This document shows positions 1-8,819 of a stretch of DNA of 64,000 nt, in pieces. This stretch comes from an uncultured Subdoligranulum sp. Its GTDB lineage: Bacteria; Bacillota; Clostridia; Oscillospirales; Ruminococcaceae. The DNA is taken from assembly GCF_963931595.1 (NCBI RefSeq), contig NZ_OZ007030.1, positions 2,658,481 to 2,722,480 of the forward strand. The letters are read 5' to 3'. Numbering within the stretch: position 1 is the stretch's first letter; the number at the start of each line of letters is the position of its first letter. Made by a program: the position numbers and the translations under genes. Below the pieces are notes generated by a model. It was not told the DNA's origin and searched no databases. It saw only the letters and a list, made by a program, of their open reading frames with translations.

Positions 1-2
1 TC

Positions 3-1055
3 GTACACAACAAGGAAACCTATGCGGACTGTCCGGAACGGGATCCTTACCGAAAAGCACCCCGGCACTGCGCGGTACAACACCTGACGGTGGAAGATTT
101 CCAGCTCAGCGGTCTGGATCGCACCGGGGCCAAGCCGAAGGAGGATGCCCCCCTGCGCAAGGTCTTGCAGGAGATGGCGGTCAAGCTGGATGTCCTGCAC
201 GGGCAGATCACCTGCTACGACTGGGAGACACTGGGATATGAGGCAGCTGTCAACTTTGTGATCCCCGACGACGCCAGCGGAAAGGACAAGCTCCTTTCTT
301 ATCGCCGGTTGCGGGTATTCCCGGATGGCAGGTTACAGTTCAGCCGGTGGCAGGATCAGATGTTGTGGGAGGATGCTGAACAAGAAAAAATTGCGGCTGC
401 CTTTCATAACAAATTTGGCAATCGGGATTCCGATGTGGATGGGATTGTCTATGAAAACCCGGATGACATCCATATCATCCGCCAGACCGAGCGGTTCACC
501 TTGCCGCAGGCGGATCATCTGAATGAGCTGCTCGCTTCCACCCGGGACGAGGAATGGCTGAATGTTGCCCCGTTGTTGTCTGTGGTACAGAGCCTTGTGA
601 CAGACGCCGAGGAGAAAGACCGTCAGAACCTGGAAATCCTTTGCAGCGATTTGGCCGAATTGGCGCCCCAGGCCCCCCGCCGGCAGTTGCGTGCCTGTCT
701 GAAACTTAAAACCTCGCTGGGAAAGTATGTCAACAAGGAAATCTATGCCCGCACGGGGGTGCGTATAGGCAGCGGAATCAAAGGGAAGGATGTGCTGGAA
801 GAATTGATGGGCGGCGCGCTGGGAATCCGCCAGTTTACCCAGGGAAACGCCCAGTACTACTATGGTGGGCGACTTCCTAAATCTTTACAGCATTCATTAC
901 CCCATGCCTGCCGTATTCGCAAGGTCACTTCTACTAGTGGAACGCCGCATTTTGAACGCTACCTGCCCCTGATGGAAGTGGAATTTGTACGCGCCGGCGC
1001 CTGGACGGTTCTGCCGTTTCCCTTCAAATATCTGCGGGAATGGAAACCCGTATAA
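3..1055 (+). CDS. Unrecognised protein, C-terminal part (gene runs off the left edge)
   Basis: I do not recognise this family. The frame is open from the window edge, and the GTG at 90 is only an internal candidate start, so the real gene is probably longer. The upstream part has closely spaced Cys and His (D-C-P-E-R-D, then R-H-C-A-V-Q-H), possibly a metal-binding knuckle. The rest is mixed alpha/beta with many acidic and aromatic residues and no membrane segment or signal peptide. It ends in a hydrophobic-aromatic tail (LPFPFKYLREW). The next gene, 333 bases downstream on the same strand, is a PD-(D/E)XK nuclease, so a defence-related pair is plausible but not shown. Confidence 0.6.
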   Translation, partial: VHNKETYADCPERDPYRKAPRHCAVQHLTVEDFQLSGLDRTGAKPKEDAPLRKVLQEMAVKLDVLHGQITCYDWETLGYEAAVNFVIPDDASGKDKLLSYRRLRVFPDGRLQFSRWQDQMLWEDAEQEKIAAAFHNKFGNRDSDVDGIVYENPDDIHIIRQTERFTLPQADHLNELLASTRDEEWLNVAPLLSVVQSLVTDAEEKDRQNLEILCSDLAELAPQAPRRQLRACLKLKTSLGKYVNKEIYARTGVRIGSGIKGKDVLEELMGGALGIRQFTQGNAQYYYGGRLPKSLQHSLPHACRIRKVTSTSGTPHFERYLPLMEVEFVRAGAWTVLPFPFKYLREWKPV

Positions 1056-1387
1056 AGCGTACATCAAAAGGAAGGACGCATATCAGAGAACAGCTTCTCC
1101 GGTATGCGCCCCTTCTTTTGGTATACTTAGTTTATTTGTTTGTGTTTTCCGTATCCATTTTCAAGGTGAAAGGTAACAGTTTAATGTTGTAACTGATTCC
1201 ATGAAAGGCTATACTAAAAATATACCGTGTGACAATGTTGAAAATCAGCAGATTCCAAAAAGCGTCTTCAAAAGAAAAAACAATCACTGTTTCGTTAAAT
1301 TTTTGATTCTCAAAAAAAGTACTTCTTGCTTAATTTTATATATTATAAATAGTGCCGTGTGACATGGAATAGGGAGGCAACGAAGTT
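1056..1387 (+). other. AT-rich intergenic region upstream of the nuclease gene
   Basis: No credible ORF. AT content rises toward 1340, and a TATATATTATAAAT stretch near 1337-1350 is promoter-like. The ten-base word CCGTGTGACA occurs twice (1225 and 1355), which could mark a regulator site. A GGGAGG ribosome binding site lies 10 bases before the ATG at 1388. Confidence 0.4.
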
Positions 1388-2878
1388 ATGACACAAAAGA
1401 TTATAGAGCTTTTAGAAAAATATGGACCGATGCTTTCCGGAAAGGCTGCACATTTGCTGGAAAAAGAATACAGTCTTTCCAACAGTGCTGCACGTCAGAT
1501 CTTATCGCGGGCAAAAGTACCCGTTCGGAAAATATCCGCTCTCTCTTTTGAAAACAGGCAAAAATTTTTATACCTGGAAGAACAATATGAAACGCCAATT
1601 TACCACGAAAACTTGCTGTCAGCTATCCGATCCAGCTCCCATATAAACTGGATCTATATTTGCGCGTTCTATTCTCAAAATGGATATGTGTCCAAGAATA
1701 TTCTTCCCGCCCTGGTATCAGCTCCCACCGAAAATTTGAAACGGCATAAATTACATAGCCGTGTAATTGCGGATTTGCAAACCTGCCATATCATAGAAGA
1801 GTATAGTGAAACATATTGGAAACTGAGTGACTGGGCAATGGGCACGCACCCTGCAAATTTTAATCGCGCCGTTGGACTTGAAGCGGTGAAAAAACAGATT
1901 GCCCATGATTTTTCTAAGTGGGCCGCCAACATCAATCTTATTGGATATCAAACGGCAAAGATGCTGCCAGATCATGCAGAGTTTGCCCATTTCCAGTGGG
2001 GGCTAACTGCGCCGTCCTATGTTACCCCTTTATACAAGTATTCTGGCGAAAAGCCAGGGTTTGTCATTGCTGATATTTTCTTTGGACAAAATGCGACCCC
2101 GGAAGATGCTGCCTTCTATTTAGACAAGCTTGCTACTATTCGCTCGTTTAAAAATCTTCCTGCTTTTCTACCCGTTTTCTTGGTTGGCCATTTGGAGCAA
2201 GAAACATTACAATTGCTAAAAGAAAATAAAGTTATCGTTGGCATCATAGAAAATATATTCGATAAGAAATATACTACGCTATTGGGAGAAGTTGTCCGGA
2301 TTTTCACCAATGCCAGCGCCATAGTGTCCAAAAACCCGGAGGAACTCAAAGCATTATTTTCAGAGATCACAAGGGCTGATGGTCGATATAACGATATGAT
2401 CGGCGATATGTTTGAATTGGTAGTTGGCTACTACTATCATTGTATTGGGTGTCAGATTTTAGAGATACGGAAAAAAATCCAAAATCCCGAAACCAGAAAG
2501 AAAAACGAGATCGACGTTTTTGCCATCCGCGACGGACGGATTTATATTGTGGAATGTAAAGCAATGAACTCTACTGTAGATATTAAATTCGTAGATCATT
2601 GGTTATCAGAAAACATTGGGCGAATTCGGGAATGGTTGAGGATGAAATACCCTCAATATGAAAACACGACCTTTCAACTCTGGTCACTTGGGGGGTTCAC
2701 AGTCGATGCGCGGGATAAATTAAATAAGGCTTCCCGGGAAACGAAGAAGTATAAAATTGAATTCTATGATAAGAAAGAAATTCTGGAGATGGCTAAATCC
2801 AGAAAGGTCCAACCCGTTGTAGATATTTTGCAACATATCCATCCACCTCTTGAAAAAATCAATACGGGAACAAAATAA
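1388..2878 (+). CDS. Winged-helix / PD-(D/E)XK nuclease-like protein
   Basis: A 496-residue soluble protein. The N-terminal ~75 residues look like a winged helix (an IIELLEKYG helix, then a basic AARQILSRAK helix). A second HTH-like part follows near residues 95-150. The C-terminal third carries a restriction-endonuclease fold core: acidic residue in NEIDVF near 376 and IVECK near 387-391, spaced as in PD-(D/E)XK enzymes (Mrr/VRR-type). The gene is AT-richer than the core genes, consistent with transfer. It lies just after the partial gene at the left edge, possibly as its effector. No methylase is adjacent, so it is not an obvious classical restriction enzyme. Catalysis is inferred from the motif only. 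Confidence 0.7.
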   Translation: MTQKIIELLEKYGPMLSGKAAHLLEKEYSLSNSAARQILSRAKVPVRKISALSFENRQKFLYLEEQYETPIYHENLLSAIRSSSHINWIYICAFYSQNGYVSKNILPALVSAPTENLKRHKLHSRVIADLQTCHIIEEYSETYWKLSDWAMGTHPANFNRAVGLEAVKKQIAHDFSKWAANINLIGYQTAKMLPDHAEFAHFQWGLTAPSYVTPLYKYSGEKPGFVIADIFFGQNATPEDAAFYLDKLATIRSFKNLPAFLPVFLVGHLEQETLQLLKENKVIVGIIENIFDKKYTTLLGEVVRIFTNASAIVSKNPEELKALFSEITRADGRYNDMIGDMFELVVGYYYHCIGCQILEIRKKIQNPETRKKNEIDVFAIRDGRIYIVECKAMNSTVDIKFVDHWLSENIGRIREWLRMKYPQYENTTFQLWSLGGFTVDARDKLNKASRETKKYKIEFYDKKEILEMAKSRKVQPVVDILQHIHPPLEKINTGTK

Positions 2879-2956
2879 TTTCAAAATGCACGTTTGTTCA
2901 TTCCTTATCATCAAGGATATGGAGAACATCCCTAATGCGTAATGCCATATCCTTCC

Positions 2957-3045
2957 CAGCTCTTTTGCAAACGCCTCATCCTGCTCCTTCGTTCGTTTGG
3001 CCGGCCCTTTCGGGTGCTTGCCGGCACGGAGGAGTTTTTGTTTCT
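2957..3045 (-). pseudogene. Remnant of a yaiI-type 3' end (duplicate of the end of the gene at 5173-5607)
   Basis: About 90 bases closely match the 3' coding end of the intact yaiI homologue at 5173-5607, in the same (minus) orientation. The minus-strand peptide contains KLLRAGKHPKGPAKR and DEAFA as in the intact protein. The rest of the gene is absent here. The two copies bracket the EcsC-like and DUF2971 genes as direct repeats. Confidence 0.8.
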
Positions 3046-3074
3046 TGCTGCAGAGTGAGAAAAAGCGGTATAAT
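3045..3074 (+). promoter_or_regulatory. Sigma-A-like promoter of the EcsC-family gene
   Basis: TTGCTG (3045-3050), an 18-base spacer and TATAAT (3069-3074), 73 bases before the chosen start. It partly overlaps the end of the yaiI remnant. Confidence 0.6.
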
Positions 3075-3147
3075 ATACTCGATTTTATCTTCACGCGAAA
3101 AACGCAGTTTCTTTTTTGATCATATAAAAAGAAAGGATGAATTCATT

Positions 3148-4155
3148 TTGAAGAACAGTGCTTCTAACGGAAAAGCACATCAGAAAATCGATGGCAAACA
3201 GCTTGCGCATTCCCTTGGTGAAGCGGCTTCGGCAGCCGCTGACAATGTGGGAAAAACTGCGGTATCTGTGGCCGGCAAAACCAAAGAACTGGCTTCCAAA
3301 TCTCAGGAAGCTGTCTATGGAGCCCTGGACCAGAACGGCGACGGTGAAGTCAACATCGAGGATGTCATTTTGATGGGGCTCCGGGTGCCGGGGATTCGTG
3401 TCAACCGGGAGAAGTTCCTTCGCAAGGAACTGCAAAGCAAATGCACGCCCGAAGTGATCGAAAAAGCGGTATCCTCCACACCGCTTCGCGCCGGGATTCC
3501 GCAGGAACTGATCAACCGCATTGCCGATGAAGTCATTCAGTATGAGCGCGTTTGCGTGTCCGGCATCTCTGCCGCCCTGGGTATGCCGGGCGGTGTTGCC
3601 ATGGCGGCCACGATTCCCGCCGACATTGCCCAGTACTACGGGTATATGCTCCGTGCCACCCAGAAACTGATGTATCTCTATGGCTTCCCCCAAATTGATG
3701 TGGAGGAAAACGGCCAGGTTTTTGATTCCGAAACGATGAATCTTCTGATTCTCTGCATGGGTGTCATGTACGGCGTCGTTGGGGCAAACAACGCTCTGAA
3801 GGCGGTGGCCAAGGCGCTGGGAACCGGCGTGGAAAAGCAACTGCTCCGCCGGGCCTTGACCAAAGGCACCATCTTCCCCATTGTAAGAAATGTGTCCAAG
3901 TGGTTTGGCGTGCGGATGACCAAACAGATCTTCGCCGGGTTCTTTAAAAAGGCGATTCCAGTGGTCGGCGGTGTGCTGGGCGGCGGAATCACTTATCTGT
4001 CTTTCAAGCCCTGCTGTGATAAGCTGAAGGCCTCCTTACAAAACACGATTCTGAGCAATCCGGATTATCAGAACTCCGAAGCAGAAGATGCCATTCTGGC
4101 CGAGTTTGCCGATGTGACTGCCAGTGGGTGTGGAGCTGTCCCGGGAACGGTATAG
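3148..4155 (+). CDS. EcsC-family protein with an EF-hand-like loop
   Basis: About 335 residues. The start is TTG at 3148, preceded by AAAGGA at 3132-3137 and downstream of a good promoter. The longer open frame upstream reads through the yaiI remnant and is not coding. The N-terminal ~65 residues are Ala/Lys-rich and amphipathic. Then comes D-Q-N-G-D-G-E-V-N-I-E-D, matching the 12-residue EF-hand/dockerin calcium loop. The rest resembles EcsC: a glycine-rich helix (GMPGGVAMAATIPADIAQ), then YGF, and further hydrophobic glycine-rich segments (GVMYGVVGANN, VVGGVLGGGITY). EcsC proteins have no firmly established biochemical role. The DUF2971 gene follows 42 bases downstream, probably in one operon. 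Confidence 0.7.
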   Translation: MKNSASNGKAHQKIDGKQLAHSLGEAASAAADNVGKTAVSVAGKTKELASKSQEAVYGALDQNGDGEVNIEDVILMGLRVPGIRVNREKFLRKELQSKCTPEVIEKAVSSTPLRAGIPQELINRIADEVIQYERVCVSGISAALGMPGGVAMAATIPADIAQYYGYMLRATQKLMYLYGFPQIDVEENGQVFDSETMNLLILCMGVMYGVVGANNALKAVAKALGTGVEKQLLRRALTKGTIFPIVRNVSKWFGVRMTKQIFAGFFKKAIPVVGGVLGGGITYLSFKPCCDKLKASLQNTILSNPDYQNSEAEDAILAEFADVTASGCGAVPGTV

Positions 4156-4197
4156 TTCCGGAGCTCGCCGACACTTTGTAGATGGAAAGGAGTGATT

Positions 4198-5115
4198 ATG
4201 GCTTTGGGTTCAGCAGATGGGAAATCTATCATAACCCGTGAAGAATTGGAGCTAAAAACCGCGCAGTGGCTCTTAAAGGAAGATGCCGCTTCCGACCAGG
4301 CATTCAATAAAGCCGCCCATGCCTATCTGGGAAAGCTGCATTACAAATTATACAAATATCAACAAGTCCTAAGTTCTGAGGCCGAGAAGGAAAAATATCT
4401 GCGCTTGAAAAGGCACCTGCAAAAACACGAGATGAGCCTTTCTTGTCCCTCTAGGTTTAATGATCCTTTCGATTGCCAGTTTGCGTTTCCAGATGACCTT
4501 GATGGAGAACTTTTTATGAGATGTAAGAACTCGCTGGATGCTGTCTGGCGGGTCGGTTGCTTGACCGAACATTTCGACAATCGCCTGATGTGGTCACATT
4601 ATGCTGATAGCCATCGAGGAATCTGTATTGAATACGATTTTTCAAGCTTTTCTCCCTCCCTTGATAGGGTTGTTTTTGCTCCTGTAGTCTATTCCTCTAA
4701 GCGTCCAGAGTTTACCAGAGAACTACAAGATCACCTAAGCCATAACCAACTTAACCTGCAAGATCGTCAATATCTAACAAGCGCTCTCTTTACAAAGGAT
4801 ACCATTTGGAAATATGAATCGGAATGGAGAATACTTAAAGGCGTTCACATATGTAAAAAATATGGGGCCTATCTGCGCTGTTTTATGTGTCACCACTTGA
4901 CTCAGATGCCTGGCTGTTATCAAGAGTCCGATCCCTACTTTGAATTTACGATGCCACCCATCTCTGCTGTATACTTTGGTGCTGCCATAAACGACTCTTG
5001 CAAAGGACAGGTTGCCAAAAAGGAATTGCAGGAACTTTGCAGTCGGGCCGGTATTCCGACCTTTTCCATGCGGTTGGATAAAGCGGGCTATGCCGTTCGT
5101 CCGATTCCAGAATAA
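4198..5115 (+). CDS. DUF2971-family protein
   Basis: 305 residues. The ATG at 4198 was chosen over the in-frame GTG at 4192 because AAAGGAG ends five bases before it. Hallmarks of DUF2971 are visible in order: SRFNDPFDC, VGCLTE, LMWSHYADSHRGICIEYD, then a W-K-Y-E-S-E-W-R-I block and a VYFGAAI strand. The family's role is unknown, though members are common in accessory and defence regions. It probably shares the EcsC promoter, and a strong hairpin follows its stop codon. Confidence 0.85.
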   Translation: MALGSADGKSIITREELELKTAQWLLKEDAASDQAFNKAAHAYLGKLHYKLYKYQQVLSSEAEKEKYLRLKRHLQKHEMSLSCPSRFNDPFDCQFAFPDDLDGELFMRCKNSLDAVWRVGCLTEHFDNRLMWSHYADSHRGICIEYDFSSFSPSLDRVVFAPVVYSSKRPEFTRELQDHLSHNQLNLQDRQYLTSALFTKDTIWKYESEWRILKGVHICKKYGAYLRCFMCHHLTQMPGCYQESDPYFEFTMPPISAVYFGAAINDSCKGQVAKKELQELCSRAGIPTFSMRLDKAGYAVRPIPE

Positions 5116-5122
5116 TACCAAG

Positions 5123-5155
5123 CCCCCCGCATCGTCTGCTGCGGGGGACTGTTTT
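5123..5155 (+). terminator. Intrinsic terminator between DUF2971 gene and yaiI
   Basis: CCCCCGCA / TGCGGGGG stem (5123-5148) followed by a T-rich tail. It lies between two convergent genes. Confidence 0.8.
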
Positions 5156-5172
5156 GTTTATTCCTTTTGCCA

Positions 5173-5607
5173 TCACTCTTGCAACAGATTCTCCAGCGCT
5201 CTGGCAAACGCCTCATCCTGCTCCCTCGTGCGTTTGGCTGGCCCTTTCGGGTGCTTGCCGGCACGGAGGAGCTTTTTGTTTTCATGCCGACGGGCCAGCA
5301 GGCCATCAATGTTCCGGGCCGTGTACTCCAGCCCGTTCTGGTTGAGCACCCGGGCCCTGCGGGCCAGGCACATACTGGCAAGCCCATAGTCTTGGGTGAT
5401 GACAATATCTCCCGGCTGCACCCGGTTGACCAGGGCAAAGTCCACGCTGTCAGCTCCCTTGTCAAAGACCAGCGTCTCAGCATCCTTCCGCTCGATGCGA
5501 TGGGCCGTATCACAGAGGATTCTCACCGGCACGCCATGGACCCGGCCAATTCGCACCGTCAGGTCCACTACCGGGCAGCCGTCTGCGTCAATCAAAATCG
5601 TTGGCAT
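5173..5607 (-). CDS. yaiI: YaiI/YqxD family (UPF0178, DUF188) protein
   Basis: 144 residues. The start is the ATG at 5607 (MPTILIDADGCPV), preceded by GGAAAGGAAATCAGG; the longer frame to 5634 has no ribosome binding site. The DADGCPV motif and the CDTAHR and TQDYGLA segments are typical of UPF0178, a small PIN-like fold family of unproven function. The basic C-terminus (AGKHPKGPAKR) is the part duplicated at 2957-3045. Although it is an ordinary chromosomal gene, it lies inside the accessory region. Confidence 0.9.
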   Translation of the reverse strand: MPTILIDADGCPVVDLTVRIGRVHGVPVRILCDTAHRIERKDAETLVFDKGADSVDFALVNRVQPGDIVITQDYGLASMCLARRARVLNQNGLEYTARNIDGLLARRHENKKLLRAGKHPKGPAKRTREQDEAFARALENLLQE

Positions 5608-5710
5608 CCTGATTTCCTTTCCGCCGCCGTTCATCGGCGGCTTTTTGTTTGTATTGTAGCAGTTTTATCTTTCTTTTCCTCCTTTTTTCAAAAAAATGAG
5701 ATAAATATCG

Positions 5711-5812
5711 CAAAAGTTGCGAGGTTTGCCTGCTATGATGGTAGCGCAAAAGGAGATAATGCAAAAAATCTTTTTTTAATGTAACAAAAGTTGTTAGGTT
5801 TTTCTGTTATGC
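5711..5812 (+). repeat. Pair of imperfect 28-base direct repeats upstream of the RepA-like gene
   Basis: Copies at 5711-5738 and 5785-5812 share CAAAAGTTG, AGGTTT and CT.G.TATG with six mismatches. They lie in the 730-base gap between yaiI and the RepA-like ATPase, which holds no convincing ORF. Iteron-like or promoter-associated binding sites are possible. Confidence 0.5.
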
Positions 5813-6017
5813 TCCCAGCAAAGCAGCTTTTCTATTATGAATTTTCTGAGAACATTTTTTAAATATGCCAGGATATGGCATATTTTGCTGATAGGCTGAT
5901 TATGGGTGGCTGCAAAACAGAGTGTTTGTCATGCCATCTGTAAATTCTTTATGAATCCTTGTTTAAATCGTAAGGTTTATTTCCTATTTTCGCATTAAGC
6001 TGGTAAACAAGGCGGCT

Positions 6018-6179
6018 GTGAATCTTATTAAGATTCACTGTCTGATTGAACCAGGCAGGTGTGAATCTTAATAAGATTCACAAGGACAGCTGCTTTTCAG
6101 AAAAAGTGAATCATAGCATGATTCACTTTTTTCACATGACGAGGGAAAGCCCAGGAAAGTGAATCATAGCATGATTCAC
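6018..6179. repeat. Array of four 21-base perfect palindromes
   Basis: Palindromes at 6018-6038, 6061-6081, 6106-6126 and 6159-6179. All have arms GTGAATC / GATTCAC. The first two have an A/T centre (TTATTAA, TTAATAA) and the last two are identical (ATAGCAT). Start-to-start spacing is 43, 45 and 53 bases. They lie 163-324 bases before the RepA-like start, which suggests initiator or operator sites. Confidence 0.9.
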
Positions 6180-6341
6180 TTTCTCACCGGCTTTTTCCCA
6201 CCGACTGGGAAGGAAAAGGGGCCCAAAGGCCCCCCAACCTGCTGGCAGACGGTTTTGCTAGCATAGCGTTTGGATGTCCAAACGCAAATTTGTGGACTCT
6301 CCCCAAACCCCGTACCTACTGCAACAAAAGGAGGCATGAAA

Positions 6342-7409
6342 ATGCAGGACACATTAAACACCTATACGCTTCAGGAACTCTACAAACAGCCTATCGAACC
6401 CATCCCTTGGGTGGTGGAAGATCTGCTGGCACCCGGGTTGTATTTCCTGGGTGGTTCACCAAAAGTGGGAAAAAGCTGGCTGGCACTGCAGCTCTGTCTG
6501 GCCGTCTGCCGTGGAGAGCCCTTTCTGGGGTTCGAGACCAAGCGGAACGAAGTTCTTTACATCTCTTTGGAGGACGGTCCTCGGCGGCTGCATATCCGCG
6601 CATTGCGGCTGACCGAGGAGGCTCCCGCCGGTCTGTATCTTTGCACCCATGCGCATTTGATTGGTCACGGACTGGAGCAGCAACTGGATCAGATGCTGGC
6701 TGAACACCCGGCCGTCAAGCTGGTCGTCATTGACACGCTGCAAAAAATCCGGGAGGCAACCGGTGCCACCTCCTCCTACAGCATCGACTACCGGGATGCC
6801 TCGGCTTTGAAAGTGGTAGCCGACCGGAACGATATCTGTCTGCTGGTTGTGCACCATCTGCGCAAGCAGGAGGACAAGGATCCTTTCAAGCAGATGTCGG
6901 GAACAAACGGTCTGAACGGTGCCGCCGACGGCACAATCGTTCTCGACCGCCAAAAGCGCCAGGAGGGGACGGCTACGCTGTCGGCCACCGGACGGGATAT
7001 TGAAGATATGGAACTGACACTGGACTTTTCCGACTGCCGCTGGAGCCGAGGCTGCTCACCGGAGCAGTTGCAGATGCTCCAGCTCTTGCCCGCCTTGCAG
7101 CGTTTGTTGGCCGACAAGCCGTTTTCCGGTACTGCCACCGAATTGACAGCCCGGCTGGGGAACGAGGGAAACTTATGGGGGCCGGCTCAGCTGTCCCGGT
7201 ACCTGCAGAGCCATGAAGAGGAGCTGGCAAGGTATGGTATTTTGCTGAGTACCCGGCGTACCAGCAAGCAGCGCCTTCTGCAGCTTTGCTGCCGCCCGCA
7301 TGACGAGAATGACGGTTGTGACGCTTCTGACACAGGATTTGAAATACCGGATGTTTCGTCGCAGCCGTCACAACCGTCATCACCGTCACTGACGTCACAG
7401 GCATCTTAA
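6342..7409 (+). CDS. RepA-like AAA_25 / RecA-fold ATPase
   Basis: About 355 residues. The ATG at 6342 is preferred to that at 6336 because of its distance from AAAGGAGG. A P-loop GGSPKVGKSWLA lies near residue 40, a Walker B strand VKLVVIDTL near residue 130, and a VVHHLRK segment near 170, as in hexameric RepA/primase-helicase ATPases of mobile elements. The C-terminal part looks like a winged helix followed by a Ser/Pro/Gln-rich tail. The integrase gene follows 16 bases downstream, so the two are probably co-transcribed. The palindrome array upstream is a candidate origin or operator. It likely supports replication or maintenance of an integrated element. Confidence 0.75.
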   Translation: MQDTLNTYTLQELYKQPIEPIPWVVEDLLAPGLYFLGGSPKVGKSWLALQLCLAVCRGEPFLGFETKRNEVLYISLEDGPRRLHIRALRLTEEAPAGLYLCTHAHLIGHGLEQQLDQMLAEHPAVKLVVIDTLQKIREATGATSSYSIDYRDASALKVVADRNDICLLVVHHLRKQEDKDPFKQMSGTNGLNGAADGTIVLDRQKRQEGTATLSATGRDIEDMELTLDFSDCRWSRGCSPEQLQMLQLLPALQRLLADKPFSGTATELTARLGNEGNLWGPAQLSRYLQSHEEELARYGILLSTRRTSKQRLLQLCCRPHDENDGCDASDTGFEIPDVSSQPSQPSSPSLTSQAS

Positions 7410-7425
7410 TGAAGGAGGAACAAAC

Positions 7426-8598
7426 ATGGCCTGTATTCAACAACGCGGAGAAAGAAAGTATAAAATTACAGTTTGTAATGGCTACACTACAACAGGGAAA
7501 AAACGGATGCAGGCGCGCACCATGGATGTCCCCAAGGAGATTCCAAAGCGCAGTATCAGGCAGTATGTCTATGCGGAGGCTGAGCGCCTGGAAAAACGAT
7601 TCCGCACCGGCATCGACGAAAGTGAAAACACCAGGTTCGAGGCCTACGCGGAGCATTGGCTGGACAGGGCAACCAAGCGATACAAAGCCAGTACGCTGGC
7701 CGGTTACCGAAAAATGTTGGAAGTGGCATACCCGACCATCGGCGGTTTGCCGCTGTGCAAGATACGGCCCATGGTCCTGGATGAATTTGCAGAAGAACTG
7801 CGCAAGCGGCCCGGGCGGGGCGGCAAGCCTCTGAGCGAAAACACCGTACATAAATATCTGGATGCCGTTTCCGCGGTGCTGCAGGACGCAGCGAAAAATG
7901 ACATCCTGCTCTACAATCCTGCCCACCGGGTCGAGAGAGTCCGGGTGGAAAAGGTACAGCAGCGTATTCCGCAACAATGGGAGATGCGAAAGCTCCTGCA
8001 GTGCATTCTGCAGGAGCCGCTGCTTTATAGAGTGTATTACCTGATGGCCCTCTCCACCGGCCTGCGCCGCGGCGAGCTGTGTGCCCTTCGGTGGAGTGAC
8101 CTGCACGGCGGGAATCAGGTGAAGATCCAACATTCCCGCAGCACTGTGGTAGGGCAGGGCGTGCTGGAAAGTGACACCAAGAACCACCGCACCCGCATCG
8201 TGGTCATGCCGCAGATCGTCTTCGACGATCTGGGAGAGCTGTTCACTGAGCAGGCCCTGGAAAATAACGGAGCCGACTGGAACGGGCTGATTTTCCAGCG
8301 AAAAGGCAAGCCGGTACACCCCAATACTTTCAGTCACCATCTGCGGCGGCTGTATGACCGGAACGGTTTTCCCGAGGAATACCACCTGCATACCATGCGG
8401 CATTTCTTCGCCACCTATCTGCTGGAACACGGAACCAGCAAGCAGGTGGCAGCCGACCTGCTGGGACACGCAGATACCGCCTTTCTGGAACGAACCTACT
8501 GCCATCCGCAGGATATCTGCAAAGAGGAGGCTGCCGGGTTGTTTGATTCTCTGCTGGCACCGGCAGAGGAAGAATACTACGACACTTTGCAGGACTAA
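7426..8598 (+). CDS. Tyrosine recombinase / phage-type integrase (first)
   Basis: 390 residues; GAAGGAGG precedes the ATG. It has the N-terminal arm-binding domain, a SAM-like core-binding domain near 65-165, and a catalytic domain with R in TGLRRGELCALRW, K in ESDTKNHR, HxxR in LHTMRHFFAT, H in LLGHAD and Tyr in ERTYCH. All catalytic residues are present, so it should be active. It probably integrates or excises the element carrying the RepA-like gene. A terminator follows at once. Confidence 0.93.
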   Translation: MACIQQRGERKYKITVCNGYTTTGKKRMQARTMDVPKEIPKRSIRQYVYAEAERLEKRFRTGIDESENTRFEAYAEHWLDRATKRYKASTLAGYRKMLEVAYPTIGGLPLCKIRPMVLDEFAEELRKRPGRGGKPLSENTVHKYLDAVSAVLQDAAKNDILLYNPAHRVERVRVEKVQQRIPQQWEMRKLLQCILQEPLLYRVYYLMALSTGLRRGELCALRWSDLHGGNQVKIQHSRSTVVGQGVLESDTKNHRTRIVVMPQIVFDDLGELFTEQALENNGADWNGLIFQRKGKPVHPNTFSHHLRRLYDRNGFPEEYHLHTMRHFFATYLLEHGTSKQVAADLLGHADTAFLERTYCHPQDICKEEAAGLFDSLLAPAEEEYYDTLQD

Positions 8599-8603
8599 CA
8601 TTC

Positions 8604-8680
8604 CCCGGGCAATGCGCCCGGGTTTTTTGTTTGTCCGGCACACCCACAGTGAGGATTTTCCCTTTTGGGAGAATCCTCAC
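8604..8680 (+). terminator. Terminator plus a second strong hairpin between the two integrases
   Basis: The CCCGGGC / GCCCGGG hairpin at 8604-8622 with six T residues is an intrinsic terminator. A further 32-base inverted repeat at 8649-8680 (GTGAGGATT ... AATCCTCAC) has no T tail and may instead be a recombination or protein site. Confidence 0.75.
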
Positions 8681-8819
8681 TATTAGTTATGTTTGCAAAC
8701 TTTTGGTGTTTTGCCCGGTTTGCACAAGTATCGTGGCCGTTCTTCGTTGGGTTTGGTGATAGCTTTGTATCGCAGAGGTTGGTATCCTTTGTGTCAACAC
8801 ACACAAAGGAGTGGTTAAA

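Noticed and set aside
6018..6179. CRISPR array from four regularly spaced repeats
   Set aside because: The repeats are perfect short palindromes of two kinds with short, unequal spacing, and there are no cas genes; a protein-binding array fits better.
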